Assembly (NCBI RefSeq): GCF_963576545.1
Contig: NC_083647.1
Span: 2,033,007 to 2,097,006 of the forward strand
DNA from: Limanda limanda
Taxonomy: Eukaryota; Chordata; Actinopteri; Pleuronectiformes; Pleuronectidae
Reading direction: 5' to 3'
DNA: 64,000 bases
Part shown: piece after piece, positions 1-11,865 of the stretch
Layout: every line of letters begins with the position of its first letter
How positions within the stretch are numbered: the first letter of the stretch is position 1
Notes under the pieces: generated by a model
Seen by the model: the letters and a program-made list of their open reading frames with translations, nothing else
Databases searched by the model: none
What the model was told of the DNA's origin: nothing
Program-made: the position numbers and the translations under genes

Positions 1-518
1 AGGCAGAACACATTAAGATACACTGGTCACCACTATAGTGATAGATACAAAAATGTGGATAAACAATACATAATTCCCTTATTTAGATTTCACTCGAGGA
101 TCAGCTGCTTGATTTCTAATTGAAAAAAATCAGTTTCTATTGTATCACAGTCGACCTGCTGATCAATGTCGTCATGACATTTAGGGCATGAGTAAGAAGC
201 TGGGGGACATCCTTTCCTTATCTCTCTTCCTAAAATGTGGTGACTGTTCACTTTATCCATTTGATTAAAAACGGCTGATGATAAACTGAGTATATTTTAG
301 TCAGCTATTAATTTTGCATCGTCTTATTTTCCCATTTTTGCAGCAAAGTCTAAATAGAAGCATTTTACATTTATTTCAGTTGATGATTTTACTTGGTGTG
401 GTAATTCTGACTGACTACATGTTATGAAATGTTCTTTTTAAGAGTGTCCTATATATTTTACATAATATCTAGGTTTATTAGGCCGCTGAACAGGATTCTC
501 CGATGACAGTAATTGTGA

Positions 519-548
519 TATATATATATATATATACATGTATATATT
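519..548. repeat. (AT)n microsatellite, interrupted
   Basis: An alternating AT run is broken once by CATG and then resumes for a few units. Confidence 0.85.
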
Positions 549-1272
549 TCTTTGCATCTGTGTACATTTTAATAATTTGAGTCGGCCAAAAAAAGTCTTC
601 TTGTTGTTTGTCATTTATCCATAATCAGCCTCAACAGCATTTCCACTGTCTTTACTCTATCACAATCCATACACAACATATTATCAAGGTGATACAGAAT
701 TAAGAACAATGTACAATGATGGAGATTGTCATTCAACACTCATCCCTCGGTTTATTACTTAAAATCAATGTAATGAGACCAAACACATGGATATCGACCT
801 AAGATGGTCGCTCAATGCTGCTCTGTGTGCCCACAGACGTTTGTGGCTGACTTGAAATCTGTGTTTGCAACATGATGAAGAGCGAAGAGGACGAGTAACG
901 TGGGGCAGGGCTGTTTCATGAGATGCATGAGTGGGAGTGGATGAGGTGGAACATCCCTCCTCCTGTCTCTCCCCCTCTCCCTCTCTCTGTTTTTACTCAG
1001 CTTTTCTCTGCTGTCAGACTGCATGTCCTGCTCAAATCCTTTTGTCGACCGCTGCAGCATCGCAGACCTCTTTGAGGCTACTGTAAGATGTAAACCAGAG
1101 TGTCATATTTTGAAGGCCTGGAGGACATTTTGTCACTGCATCCGGATGTGTCTGTGTGTGTGTGCTTGAGAGAAAGAGAGAAAGAGTTCAGCGCACCTGC
1201 TGTAAAATTACTAGCAAGTGGAATCCATTTAAACACGAAAGGGCCTACCAGTGGGATGCTTTATTTGCATTT

Positions 1273-1318
1273 ACACTCACACACTTACACACACACACGC
1301 ACACACACGGACACACAA
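1273..1318. repeat. Impure (CA)n tract
   Basis: ACAC units with scattered T and G interruptions. It produces spurious His/Thr-rich open frames on the + strand, which are not genes. Confidence 0.8.
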
Positions 1319-4300
1319 AACTCTCCATCCCAGGTTGCGTGGTTGTTAATAGGATCCAGAGTGCCACTGCCTTTTGTCAGTGTGTGTATGTGGACTCGTC
1401 CCTGTGGGGTTTGTCAAAGGTGCCTTTCACTGAGAACAATGATTCATGCCGTTTAGCCTTTTAACCCCCGATGGTCTACAAAACACGTGCACGCAGACAC
1501 ACACACACGCTGAGGCAAGCTGAAAGTGATGCCTGAACAAGTCTTTCAAACACGAGTGTCCAGTATTTACATGCTTTAAATGCAGAGTGTGTATCAACCA
1601 TCTTAGATTTATCTGATACCAATCAGCAGAGAGTAGACCTGAAGGAGGCCGAGTTAAGATATGTAATGTGGGGGGGAAACTGCTGCTACTTAACATAAAA
1701 GGAAAATTATGTTATTTTGTAAATGTCAAAATAATTTGTTAATAGAACAGACGGCTCAACTTTGACTCCAATTAAGGGCAATTATGTGATTTAAATAGGA
1801 CAGAGGCTGGAGACAGTTTTCAACACACCTGACTATTCTAATGCACATTAAATAAGCACATTAATACATTATTTACGAAAACCCAAAATTTAAATAAACA
1901 TAGTATGATTGAAAGAAAACAATAATTTATTTTAAATATTAATTAATTCAGCTATATATGCTTAGTTTATAATTATAATTAAAGCCAGATTTTAAACATT
2001 TGTCCGGTAAAATCTTGCTGCTAATGGTTAGTCTGTAATAAATGACATACAATGAATAAAAAACAAACATTGTTTCAAAATATGATAATGAAATGTACTG
2101 ATTCTGATAATCCTACAATATAATCCAAATGATTCAATGTAGGAGGAAAATGTGATGTCAGAGCTGGAGAGCACCTATTGGCTGATATATTTCCCTTTAT
2201 AGAGGCTTGATAAGCAGTTTCACATGTATAGATCAAAACCTCAGGCAGTGGGAGGGAGGCTCTGCTCAGGTTGGATAACAGCTCTGAATAAATAAAAATA
2301 AATCTCATGGTTGGCAGAGCAACATATATTTCTAATATATAAATCTGGATAGATTGAAAATAATTTTACGTCAGTGGTACACACTACAGAAATACAGGTT
2401 TAATTTATTTAGTATAATTTATTTTAATTAAAAAAAGTTTTATCAAATCAATTTTACTTTGATTGCAATAAATTGGCCATTCATCTAATAACACTTTAAA
2501 ATATATTTTAATAAGGCTCCGGGGTGCAAATGATGATGAAACATGTGACCAAGTCATTTTTTGTATCTGATAGTCATCCAAAGCACTTGCATGGCTGAAG
2601 TTTTATCTGAATGGCTGTCAACTCCTCATGTCAGTGTTGTTGCTTAGTGACCATCTCAGCCTTGTTATGGAATCAAGTGTTTATTAGTAAAAGTAAAACA
2701 AAATCAGGTCATGTGAAATTTAGGTTTGACGTGAACAATCTGAAAACCGCATGTCCCTTTGTCATTTGAATTTATAACATGTGAAGGGTCTGATATGATT
2801 GAAAAAGACAAAAATCTTGCTTATTTTAATATTGTCCAGAGAGCACAACTTTTGACTTAATTTTACATTTAATTTCAAAGTCTTCTTCAAACAGTGAATT
2901 AGTAACAACAGTCATCCCAACTTTTTGCAGTATAAAGGTTCATCACTTCATCGTTCAAGATGCAATACCTACCTGTAACATACCTGGAGTGAAAACAGGC
3001 TTGCTAAATCAAAACTAAGCATAGTTCCTCTCAATGATGAGATGGAGCCAACAACACCTGGAGAGTTTTGCTGTAACTGTAAAATTGTAGTTCAAAACTT
3101 CAACTTGCATAAATATCACCTTGAAATATCTTAAAGCTGTCTTTCACATGTGGTCTAATGATTCTCCAACATGACTTGATTCACATTCATTGATCAGCAG
3201 TTGCTCTCTACTGTGCTGTGCTGTGAGCAGGTGTGGGTAAATCTCTCACATGGTTTTTTGATATAACACCTTAGCAAAGGCATTGTGGCGTCACTCGGCT
3301 TTGGTTGCGAAATGAGGTGTTTAGGGTTGGTGCCTGTTGGCTCTGTTTCCATGCAGGGCCACAGTGTCACAGGTCAGGATGATTATACCCTGTTGTGTTG
3401 TGTCCTTAACGTGTCATGACATTAGTGGGCTAACATTATTTCTGAATAAAGATGCTTATTAGAATTTCTAATGTACCTCAGTACCTCTGTCAAGGGTAAA
3501 TCTGCTGAGGAGACAACGCTCAAGGTGGCCTCTCTTACGACCGGAACTGCAACAACACATGCTGCAATTCCCCCCATGATGTCACAAGGAAATTACACAG
3601 TACAAACCCTATTGACAACACAAGGACAAACTCTTACTTAGTGAACCATGTTGCATTGGGTGTGTATTCCGTATCTTCCAGTGTACAGAGATATTGTTTA
3701 AAACTCATGGTATAGTAGGAACGGTTTTTCATTTTTTATTTGAGGCTAGTTGATGAGACAATAAAGAACCCTAATGTCTTGAAGTATTGAATATCAGGTG
3801 CTTGCAGAGGGCACACCTACCTGTCTTGATGTCTAGGATACGTCACTTTCCATTGATCACACACTTCAGTACCAGTCTTAATCAATGGAGGTACTTGGAT
3901 ATGTTGCCTTTTTGTCACGGAACAGTATCAGACCAGCATTGTGATCCTCTGGTAATTAATTGTCTCTCATTCTGTTTGTATCCTCATCCATAGTAAATGC
4001 TCTTGCATAGTGCAGGGCAACATTGTACACCAGTGTTAAGAAGCACCCAGTAAAGCACTTGTTTTCTTCTTTCTCCATCATGAGGACCTTTCCTTCATTA
4101 TTTCCCTCTGAATTGAGTGTCCTGCTCTCCTAACATCTGGTCTTATTAATCAATAGTAGTTGGAGGCTGGAAGTTAGGCATTATGAACAGGATCTGATCA
4201 CCTGACCAGATTACTTGGCCTGTGGTAATAATGTGAAGACTACTTAAGAATTAGGCAAGGGAAAAATGTAACCACAACCGGCATTCAACTCTGTCCACAG

Positions 4301-4450
4301 ATTGTAGGCACACTGCCCCACCTACACTGACTGATACAGAGCACTGGTTGCCTGTTTATACAAAACTTATTTAAATAGATATTACGCTGGGAAGTCACAC
4401 CAAATTTAACACTACACTTCACTGGGCCAATTACAATACGCAAGGCAAGT

Positions 4451-4453
<3 letters not shown>

Positions 4454-4505
<52 letters not shown>
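4454..4505. repeat. (AT)n microsatellite, about 52 bp
   Basis: Uninterrupted AT dinucleotide run ending in ACACG. It produces a Tyr/Ile-rich open frame on the minus strand, which is not a gene. Confidence 0.95.
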
Positions 4506-4507
<2 letters not shown>

Positions 4508-7500
4508 GTTCCACTTACAGAAAGACATTTGTAGAATTAATAGGTGAATGAGAGGGGAGCTAGAGTAATTCCAGTTTTCAAAGATGTTCCAAGTATATTC
4601 ACCGATTGTTTTCAGGGTTTTCGAGGGTTTTTCAAAAAATAGTGTAGCGTAGATCTTGATCCATTTCTGATGTCTCTCTGCTCCAATTAATCTTGGCTGA
4701 TCAGCTCTCAGACATATGCATTTTCCTGAAGGACAATGCGGACCAAACTGCACACTGTATAGTTGTATTCAACTGGAATAAGATATTGTTTTAAAACAGT
4801 TTGTACTGTTAGATCAGTAGGTCTCTTTGAGATTGAAATAAAAAAAAAAAAGACCTGAAAGAAAGATTTGAATCAGACAACCATACAAGCAGCTGATAAA
4901 ACAATACGATTAAGAAGAATTGCTAGCCTCATAAATAAATACCAGATAATAAAGTTTTCTATAAGTTTCATATAAATTTGTAATAGAGAATGAAGATACC
5001 CAGCTTAAGAGCTATTTGCAGTTCAAAGAAAAGATGGAAGTTTGAATTGTAAAGCTTTATAGATAATTCCTTCTTCTCAGTAAGGAAGTCTGTCCAACTT
5101 TGTGATACAAAGTGAGCATTGATGAGAGTGAACTTTTTCATTTGTGATACAGTGTAGTGCACTATGATAAGCAGGGTTTAACTGCTGAATGAATGATAGG
5201 GCAGTGGAACGGTATGGAATATATCTGTGAACAAGTGCAGACATTAAAGTCAACTGAACAGTCGTTTTAAGACAGCCTTTGACTCTATGCAGAAAGACTG
5301 GATTGATTTTGAATTTTTTGTTATCTATATGTAAAACAATGGTATGATTGAGAGGAAATAATTGTAAAGCATTAAAGGCGGATTTAATCATCAGGGGATG
5401 TTAAACAGGGATGTTAGAGCACTGATGGCTTGACTCAGCACAAGCAGCCACAACAGTCCTGGGTTCTTTTGTCAGGTGGGGATTAAACCACGAGGATTGC
5501 ATTTAGCCCTAGCACTGCAGTTAGAGTAGGGTTTTTATCCTCAACAATATCAGATGATTTTAAAACTTTAATAAAGAAAGCAACACAAAACATGAGATTA
5601 GATAAAATATCAAAAGATACACAATTGTTTAATTGCAAAGGTAGAGCTGCCTGAACCCAGGATCTTAAAGCAGCTATAACTAACATTTGTATAATATTCA
5701 TCAGGTATTTTTTTGAAACACTGATTGAGATGCAGGTTGAACGATTAAGTGTTTGCAGTAGTAAGAGTTAAATGTAGACATACTGTAGATCAGAACCAAA
5801 GAGACGTGCGACTGTTATATCTCTTTTCATTTGATATTTGAACATTTGAAGAAACAATCATTGTAAATGTGTTTGATACATGAGTTGTATCTACTTCTTT
5901 TCACTAAAACATCAATAAACTATGGCATTGTTGCATGGGTGCCAAACCTTTTGGGTTGTGTTTTGATAGTGTAAATGATACATTTAGATTACTTGAGGAC
6001 ACAACTTTAAAAACATTTTTTTCCCATCATATCAATATCATATCATATAATCATATCAAGGTAGATTTAATGTAATCAAAATATAAACTTGACATTGCAA
6101 CAGTACTTACTGGGGTTTTTCTGTGCGTCTTAGTATTCACCAGGATTGAGGAGAGAGCCGTCTCTCCCGGCTGGTCATCAGATAAAGCCAGTCTGCCTGC
6201 GAATGAGAATAATGAGACTAATTTACCCAGCAGATGACCGATAACTCCACAACCTTTGTGGAGGGTAGAGAAAAATGCAGCACCATCACACACAGTTTTA
6301 ATTAGGATTGGTGGCTGCCAACAGTACAGTAGACTGCAACAGAACAGTCCACTGCACTGATTCTATTTTTAAGAGTGTGTTATAAAACACACATTGGTTT
6401 CCTGACAGCAGAGTCATGCATGTATGGGCTACTTGTACAGTCCATCAAGAGATTTTAGGATTTGGGTACCCTCAGGGAGTGGATATTGAATGTCCTGATT
6501 ACAATATGTGTTTGCCCTGCTATAAGTCCAATAAACAAATACAAATAATAGCCATCACTTCCCACCAGTTTCCTTCTTGACTGTGTGTGGTGATGCTGTT
6601 CACAGATAGTTTATATATGAAATTCCGGTGCTTCTTAAATTAAGTTTTCCTATTACCTGAAAAGTCAGTGTTACACACCATATAACACAACTACATGTCA
6701 AGTTTTATGAGCATGTCGGGGACATTTTCTGTTGGGAAATGAAGAATTGTTGCAATTTCATCATTAATCATTTGACAAATCAAATCTCTTGGATGTGATA
6801 TATCTAAATCATGCTAAGCTCCGATGCCAGTGGAAAATGCCCATAGCTGATTGGCAGGTGGATGCCACCTCAAGCTGTTGTTCTTCTCAACAATTTAAAG
6901 TGCTCTTAATCAATGTGGTTGATACAGTCAGTGGCGTGGAAATATCCAGTTCCTTTGCTTTAGCAAATAATGCAAACATAGGAATTCAAATTGGAAGATT
7001 TAGTAAAATCACTACTGCTGCTGTGAGTGGTACATTATTTTAAGCGAGATAGCACAACTAATATTTGACTCGTTGATGGAGGTACAGTCGCTTTGATACT
7101 TAATATTCCATTCATTCCAAAAATGAATATTGTTGGATCAACAAAAAAAAATACTTGTTCAACTTATAAAGTTGTATTCTCACAATTGCCAACTTTAATT
7201 TGAAAAAACTCAATTCACTTGTTTGTATTGAACTCTCTGACTTTTCTCATTAGTTCAAGCAAGCGCCACCTTGACCTGATACAATGTGACCCATTATTAT
7301 AAATAATAAAAATAACTATGAGGGCATCTTTGTATTTCACATGGTGATACATCTATAGCTGCTCAGGTTGTTTGGTCTATATCAATTAACTGTTCTTTGT
7401 GTTAATAAAATAATAAAAATAAATGAACAAATGTTGTAGACTACAAATTTGAAGTGGCATTAAAATTGAAATTGTATAAGATACATACGGGTTCTTATTT

Positions 7501-7608
7501 ATTATTATTATAATATGTTTAAAAATGAGTATAGTACATTAGATCCCATGTACACACATATGTAACTTTTTGTTAGGATTGTGCACATACTACCATCATG
7601 GGGTTTAG

Positions 7609-7881
7609 ATGCAAGAAAGCATCCGGGATGTGTTCACTATTATTATTACTGTTATTAATATTCATATTATCAGAGGAATGGATGGTGATGAAGCCATTGT
7701 AACTCTCTGTCCCTCTTTTTTCGACAGTGATGGAATTGAGAGAGGCCAGCGGATCCCTTGTGAGCTCAATTTCCCAGCAGACAACATGAAGGAGGAAATT
7801 CTACTCGCCCTGATAGACAGAGAGGTCCATCCCATCAGACCTTACACCATGAGTGTTGATAACATCTCTTTTGAAGAGTAA
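7609..7881 (+). CDS. Unrecognised 90-residue open frame just upstream of the neurexin exon
   Basis: ATG at 7609, with a second in-frame ATG at 7678, and a TAA stop at 7879-7881. From the second ATG the protein is 67 residues of ordinary composition (MDGDEAIVTLCPSFFDSDG at its start, ending NISFEE), with no low-complexity sequence. A splice-acceptor-like pyrimidine run ending CGACAG precedes GATGGAATTGAG at about 7725. I do not recognise the family. It could be a remnant of a transposon-encoded protein, a chance open frame, or a small exon. It lies about 290 bp before the neurexin start on the same strand, but nothing shows the two are joined. There is no second exon, no clear polyadenylation signal and no promoter that I can tie to it. 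Confidence 0.2.
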   Translation: MQESIRDVFTIIITVINIHIIRGMDGDEAIVTLCPSFFDSDGIERGQRIPCELNFPADNMKEEILLALIDREVHPIRPYTMSVDNISFEE

Positions 7882-8174
7882 AACAAATATATTAAAACAT
7901 CACCACCTCCTCCCTTCTCACACTCCTTTCATTTACCCAACAGAGGAAAACAACAATTCCTTCACACGACCACCCTGCAACTTCTGGACAATTCACAGAT
8001 GTAACTGACCTTACGACTGTTAACTTCAACGACTGTTCTCCTGCTGCTGCCCTTTTCCTTTTACACACCTATACACATAGTGCACATACTGTTGATAAAG
8101 CTATGGTTCCTGTAACTCAGTCTAACTGCCCTAAAATTTCAATCTGATTGAAATCTCCTCAGATACCTTTTTGG

Positions 8175-8880
8175 ATGAATAGATTCTTCGCAGCTATGGA
8201 TCTTGTAGGTTTTTCTATTAGGCTGCAAATGTTCCTCAGCACATGTCTGGGACTGGAATTTTTAGGCACTCCCGGTCAGTGGGCACGCTACCTCCGCTGG
8301 GACGCCAGCACCCGCGGTGACCTCAGCTTCCAATTCAAGACAGAGACCTCAGAGGCACTGATGCTGTATTTCGATGACGGAGGCTACTGTGACTTTCTTC
8401 AGCTGTCGGTGGTGGAGGGCCAGCTGCAGCTGCGCTTCAGCATTGACTGTGCCGAGACCACAGTTGTGTCAGACAGACGAGTGGACGACGGCAGCTGGCA
8501 CTTTGCCACTCTGAGCAGGTATAACCTGCGTACAGTGCTGGTACTGGATGGCCAGGCCACAGCTGATGAGGTGCGGCCACAGCGACAGTTCATGAAAATA
8601 GTCAGCGACCTGTTCCTGGGTGGAGTGCCTCAGGATATCCGCAACGGTGCACTCACTCTGCCCACAGCGCGAAACATGCAGCCCTTCCAGGGCACAATTA
8701 CAGACCTCAAATATGGCATCTCGCAGCCCCTGTTTCTGGGAAGCCTCAAGGTGCCCCTGGAGTCAGAAGGATGGTGCACTGTGAACCCATGTGAGAATGG
8801 TGGTACATGCTCAGTGGTGGATGGAGAGCCCATCTGCGACTGCTCCAAAACCGAGTACAGGGGCCGCTTCTGCAATGAAG
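8175..8880 (+). CDS. nrxn3: Alpha-neurexin-3, first coding exon: signal peptide, LNS1, EGF1
   Basis: Alpha-neurexins are presynaptic single-pass adhesion receptors that bind neuroligins, LRRTMs, neurexophilins and other partners. This exon encodes the N-terminus. I chose the ATG at 8175 because it gives 26 residues before LEF, close to the roughly 27-residue leader of mammalian NRXN3, and places CLGLEF at the expected cleavage region. In-frame ATGs at 8196 and 8229 give shorter leaders. LNS1 runs from about residue 27 to 200 ([48 protein letters not shown]). EGF1 follows with six cysteines ([12 protein letters not shown], then C-D-C, ending GRFC). The frame ends GAA-G at 8880, with donor GTAACT, in phase 1, the expected end of this large exon. 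A possible acceptor (CTCCTCAG, ending 8162) lies just before the ATG. The wording matches NRXN3 better than NRXN1 or NRXN2. I cannot tell the nrxn3a from the nrxn3b duplicate. Confidence 0.93.
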
Positions 8881-9492
8881 GTAACTCACACATTTCCCTC
8901 TGATAGACTTAAGCAGCACTCCAACTGTGAAACACTCACTTCAACTTTGAATTCTCCATCTTTTGTAAATTGTGATTTATTTCCAAGAGATCATTATACA
9001 AAAATTGCCTTACAGTCCACTGCTGTTCCTGGAGGCTTCATTTGAATCGCTAAACAAATCAGACATATGACCAGTAATTCAAAAGTCTGGGACCAAAATT
9101 AGAAAAAGGTCATCCAACAATATCATCCCCACAATTTTTCCAAATGAAGAACTCTGAAGTGGCTGAAGGTCCTTTAACATTTGGAGACCTGCATCATATA
9201 TCAGCATGGGTGAAACAAGCTATTTATAATGTAAATCCATACCTGTGCAATGATGCAGCTGATTTCACCTGTCAGACTGTCCAACGTAAATGTATTTGTC
9301 ATGTTACAGTATATGAATGTGAAAGATCAATGTCATGACTTCAGACACTTGCCTTTTTATCTCTCTAGTCAATGGATTAGTTTCTGTTATCACTCCTGGT
9401 TTCATGGGCACAAAGAGGTTTTTGGGCTTTCTTGGCTGTCTCTATATAATATAATAATAGCATTATCCCTATATTTATTGTTGGATGCGATG

Positions 9493-9512
9493 TATGTGTG
9501 TGTGTGTGTGTA
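9493..9512. repeat. Short (GT)n tract
   Basis: About ten TG units, followed by a GA-rich run. Confidence 0.7.
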
Positions 9513-11533
9513 TGAAAGAGAGAGACTGAGACTGTAAAATCAAAAAGCCAATCTAAGCATGGTTAGTCAGTGAGGCGCAGGTTAATGGCGTCGCTCCTGC
9601 AGGCAGTGATAAGGACGCCTTTAGAGAGGATGAGGCCTCCTGAGCCCCCTTTCTTCACCCAATCACAAGATGGCAGGTGTTTTATTTCAAATCCTTTTGT
9701 GTTGAGAATTTTTCCTAAGCTGTGTTTCAGTGGCTCTACAGCTGGCTTCACCCTCACCAAAATTGATGTCTATTAAAAGAAAGCCCTTACTCTTTTCCCC
9801 CATGTATTTCCTCCCTGCATGCCAAATAAAATGCACTTTCACCTGCTTTATGTAGGAACTTGGATTTCCTGTAATTTGATCAATCCTGAGCACAGAACTC
9901 CCTGTTTTGTTGTGGAAATCAGTGAATGTGCACTTGCTGCATAAAATGGATCCAGGCACCTCTGCTCTGCAAAAAACTCTTAACATGAACTTAATTATTC
10001 ACAATCAATACCAGGTTTTTCAGCGACTGAGGAGTAAAAAATAGTATTGCCTACCAATAAGATAATCAACGCCACTTAAATAAGAAATCTGCTCAACTCT
10101 AATGAATTTATCCAATTAATTAATTTAAATCACAGGTATTTTCTTTTAACATATTTGTTGCGATATTCTTTTCCTCCACCTTTGAATTTCTAATGCTGAA
10201 CCTTTTGGAAATATGGAAATTACATCCCATTTGGGTTGAGGCCAAATCCCTGCTACATTAAAAGGCCAGGGAATCTGGAATTTTAAGATTAGTTGTTGTT
10301 CTTTATCTTTCTCTGCCAGTGTTTGAAATAAATGAGAATGCATGGCGGGGGCAGGGGGATGGTGTTGGGGCTTTACCTCTTCCCTGTTTCTGGGTGGTGG
10401 CTGAGCTGCTTTCGCTCAGCTGATTAAATTGATGGCAGGGGTCTGAGGGCAGAACTGTTTGTCCGTTGGTTTAGTTGTCTTTCAGTGCAGACACATGAGA
10501 ACAACAGGATTGTAGCTGGGGTATAAAAATGATTAATTAAAATCTGCAAGCTCAGCCAGTGCTTTTGTCACGACGTCAGGCAGCAGGTCTGGCTGCACCT
10601 TCTGACTTGCACTGAGAGGAGAAAATACATGTTTTAAATGTTTGCATGCTGTATTATTGAACTTAATTGCATTTGTGTGTGTAAGCTTAATGGAACAGTT
10701 ATGTCGTGCGAACACAAATAAAGCTTTTCGTTTTAAAGGTAATAATGACGCGGATCAATAATCTGCACCTCACGTCGACATCGCCAATTTCCCTCTCCGT
10801 CTCAAAAATGTTCGTACTCATAGGTCAGAGTAAGCGCATAATCTCCCGTCAAGTTTGTTTTTATAAATCCCAACGTTTGCTTGAGAAGTGGTGTATGCAA
10901 GTTTCAGGCCCCATTTGTGCGTACACAACGGTTTTACTCTTTTTTTGTCTTGATCTTAACAGTAGCCAAATTGATCACCATCAACACCAAGTGTCACCAT
11001 CTTTGTTTATGTTTGCCGTACACAATTCCGTAGCATCTAAGCAAATTCGTGAACAAAACGTTCACAACGCAGCTGGTTGCCTTCTTGTATGCGTGGTTGA
11101 ACAGTTAGTGTGGTGTAGGCCTAAGACCTCTACTTTTATGGCAGTAAGTGTTCTTCTGCATACAGCGGCCTTTTCCAGTAGCTGGGCATGTTGATGAGCT
11201 CCTGGGAAGGGTGCACATACTGACGCTATAAATACAGTATACTCTGTAACATTTAACCAACTGTGTACTTTAGCTGATATAGATGGATGTTTTATAAGCT
11301 CACCCACTCCATGCTACAACAGAACATATGTCTCTATATAATAAATTAAGATAATTAAATTAGAATGTATGATGTTTGAGTACTGCTAAGACGAATATTA
11401 TTTGAATTACTCAGAAATATTATATCAACGTAGAAATAGCATAAAAGTATTTGAATTACTAATCCTAGAAGATGAAATGTGTTCTAATTCTGCTACTGTG
11501 TTTACATGTGCACTAGTATCGCCTGTGTATCAG

Positions 11534-11665
11534 GCGGCTGTAGCAGAGGGGTAGAGCGGTCGTCCTCCAACCTGAAGGTTGGCAGTTCGATCCCATTCAT
11601 CCCCCCCGTCGAAATGTAGTGCGGCTAATAAAATGCACTGGTTGAATAGCAAACTGGAAAGTCCC
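11534..11665 (+). mobile_element. Truncated tRNA-derived SINE
   Basis: The head is tRNA-like: GGCTGTAGCAGAGGGGTAGA, then GCGGTCGTCCTCCAACC, then a box-B-like GTTCGATCC at 11585-11593. It closely resembles the SINE heads at 45761 (+) and 46778-47013 (-). The body is degraded and short (GAATAGCAAACTG near 11650 matches GAATGGCAAACTG in the 45.8-kb copy). It has no intact cloverleaf 3' half, so it is a SINE and not a functional tRNA gene. Confidence 0.75.
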
Positions 11666-11670
11666 TCAAC

Positions 11671-11865
11671 GTAGACACTACAATGTACTGTTGGTTGGTC
11701 CTTTATCTATAACCCGACCTTGGGTACTGCTTAAAGAGAGGGGGGAGTATCTGTGGAATTTAGACAGACACCATTCTCCTGTACAGATACAATATAGATA
11801 ATATATACTGGCATATACAGTTATATTTGAGAATAGTCAAAAATTCCTCAACAGTCATTATGGAG
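11671..11865 (+). repeat. Dispersed repeat, second copy inverted at 62.27-62.47 kb
   Basis: Shares GTAGACACTACAATGTA, CCTTTATCTATAACC, GACCTTGGGTACTGCTT, GGGAGTATCTGT and GTCAAAAATTCCTCAA, in the same order, with the reverse complement of 62265-62465. The similarity covers about 190 bp. I do not know the family name. It abuts the SINE head, so the two may have been inserted together. Confidence 0.75.

Larger units (their letters stand above)
1..7600. other. AT-rich 5' flank or upstream intron of the neurexin gene, no gene seen
   Basis: I see no convincing coding exon in this stretch. The open frames are short, lack domain features and mostly run through AT-rich or simple sequence. There is no CpG-dense block that would mark the alpha-neurexin promoter, so the promoter and non-coding first exon probably lie upstream of the window, or are present but not recognisable by eye. 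Short AT and CA/GT tracts are listed separately. Confidence 0.6.

Noticed and set aside
8630..8893. Minus-strand frame over the neurexin exon
   Set aside because: Shadow of the LNS1-EGF1 coding exon; the + strand has the domain signatures and the donor.
8791..9045. Alternative + frame overlapping the end of the neurexin exon
   Set aside because: Different frame from the EGF1 cysteines and continues into the intron.
10700..11194. 162-residue + frame with ordinary composition
   Set aside because: No domain, no start context and no splice-consistent neighbours; neighbouring frames are equally open in part. Treated as chance.
11534..11600. Possible tRNA gene (box A and box B like sequences), also at 45761 and 47013
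   Set aside because: All three have the same head attached to the same SINE body and lack a complete cloverleaf; they are SINE copies.
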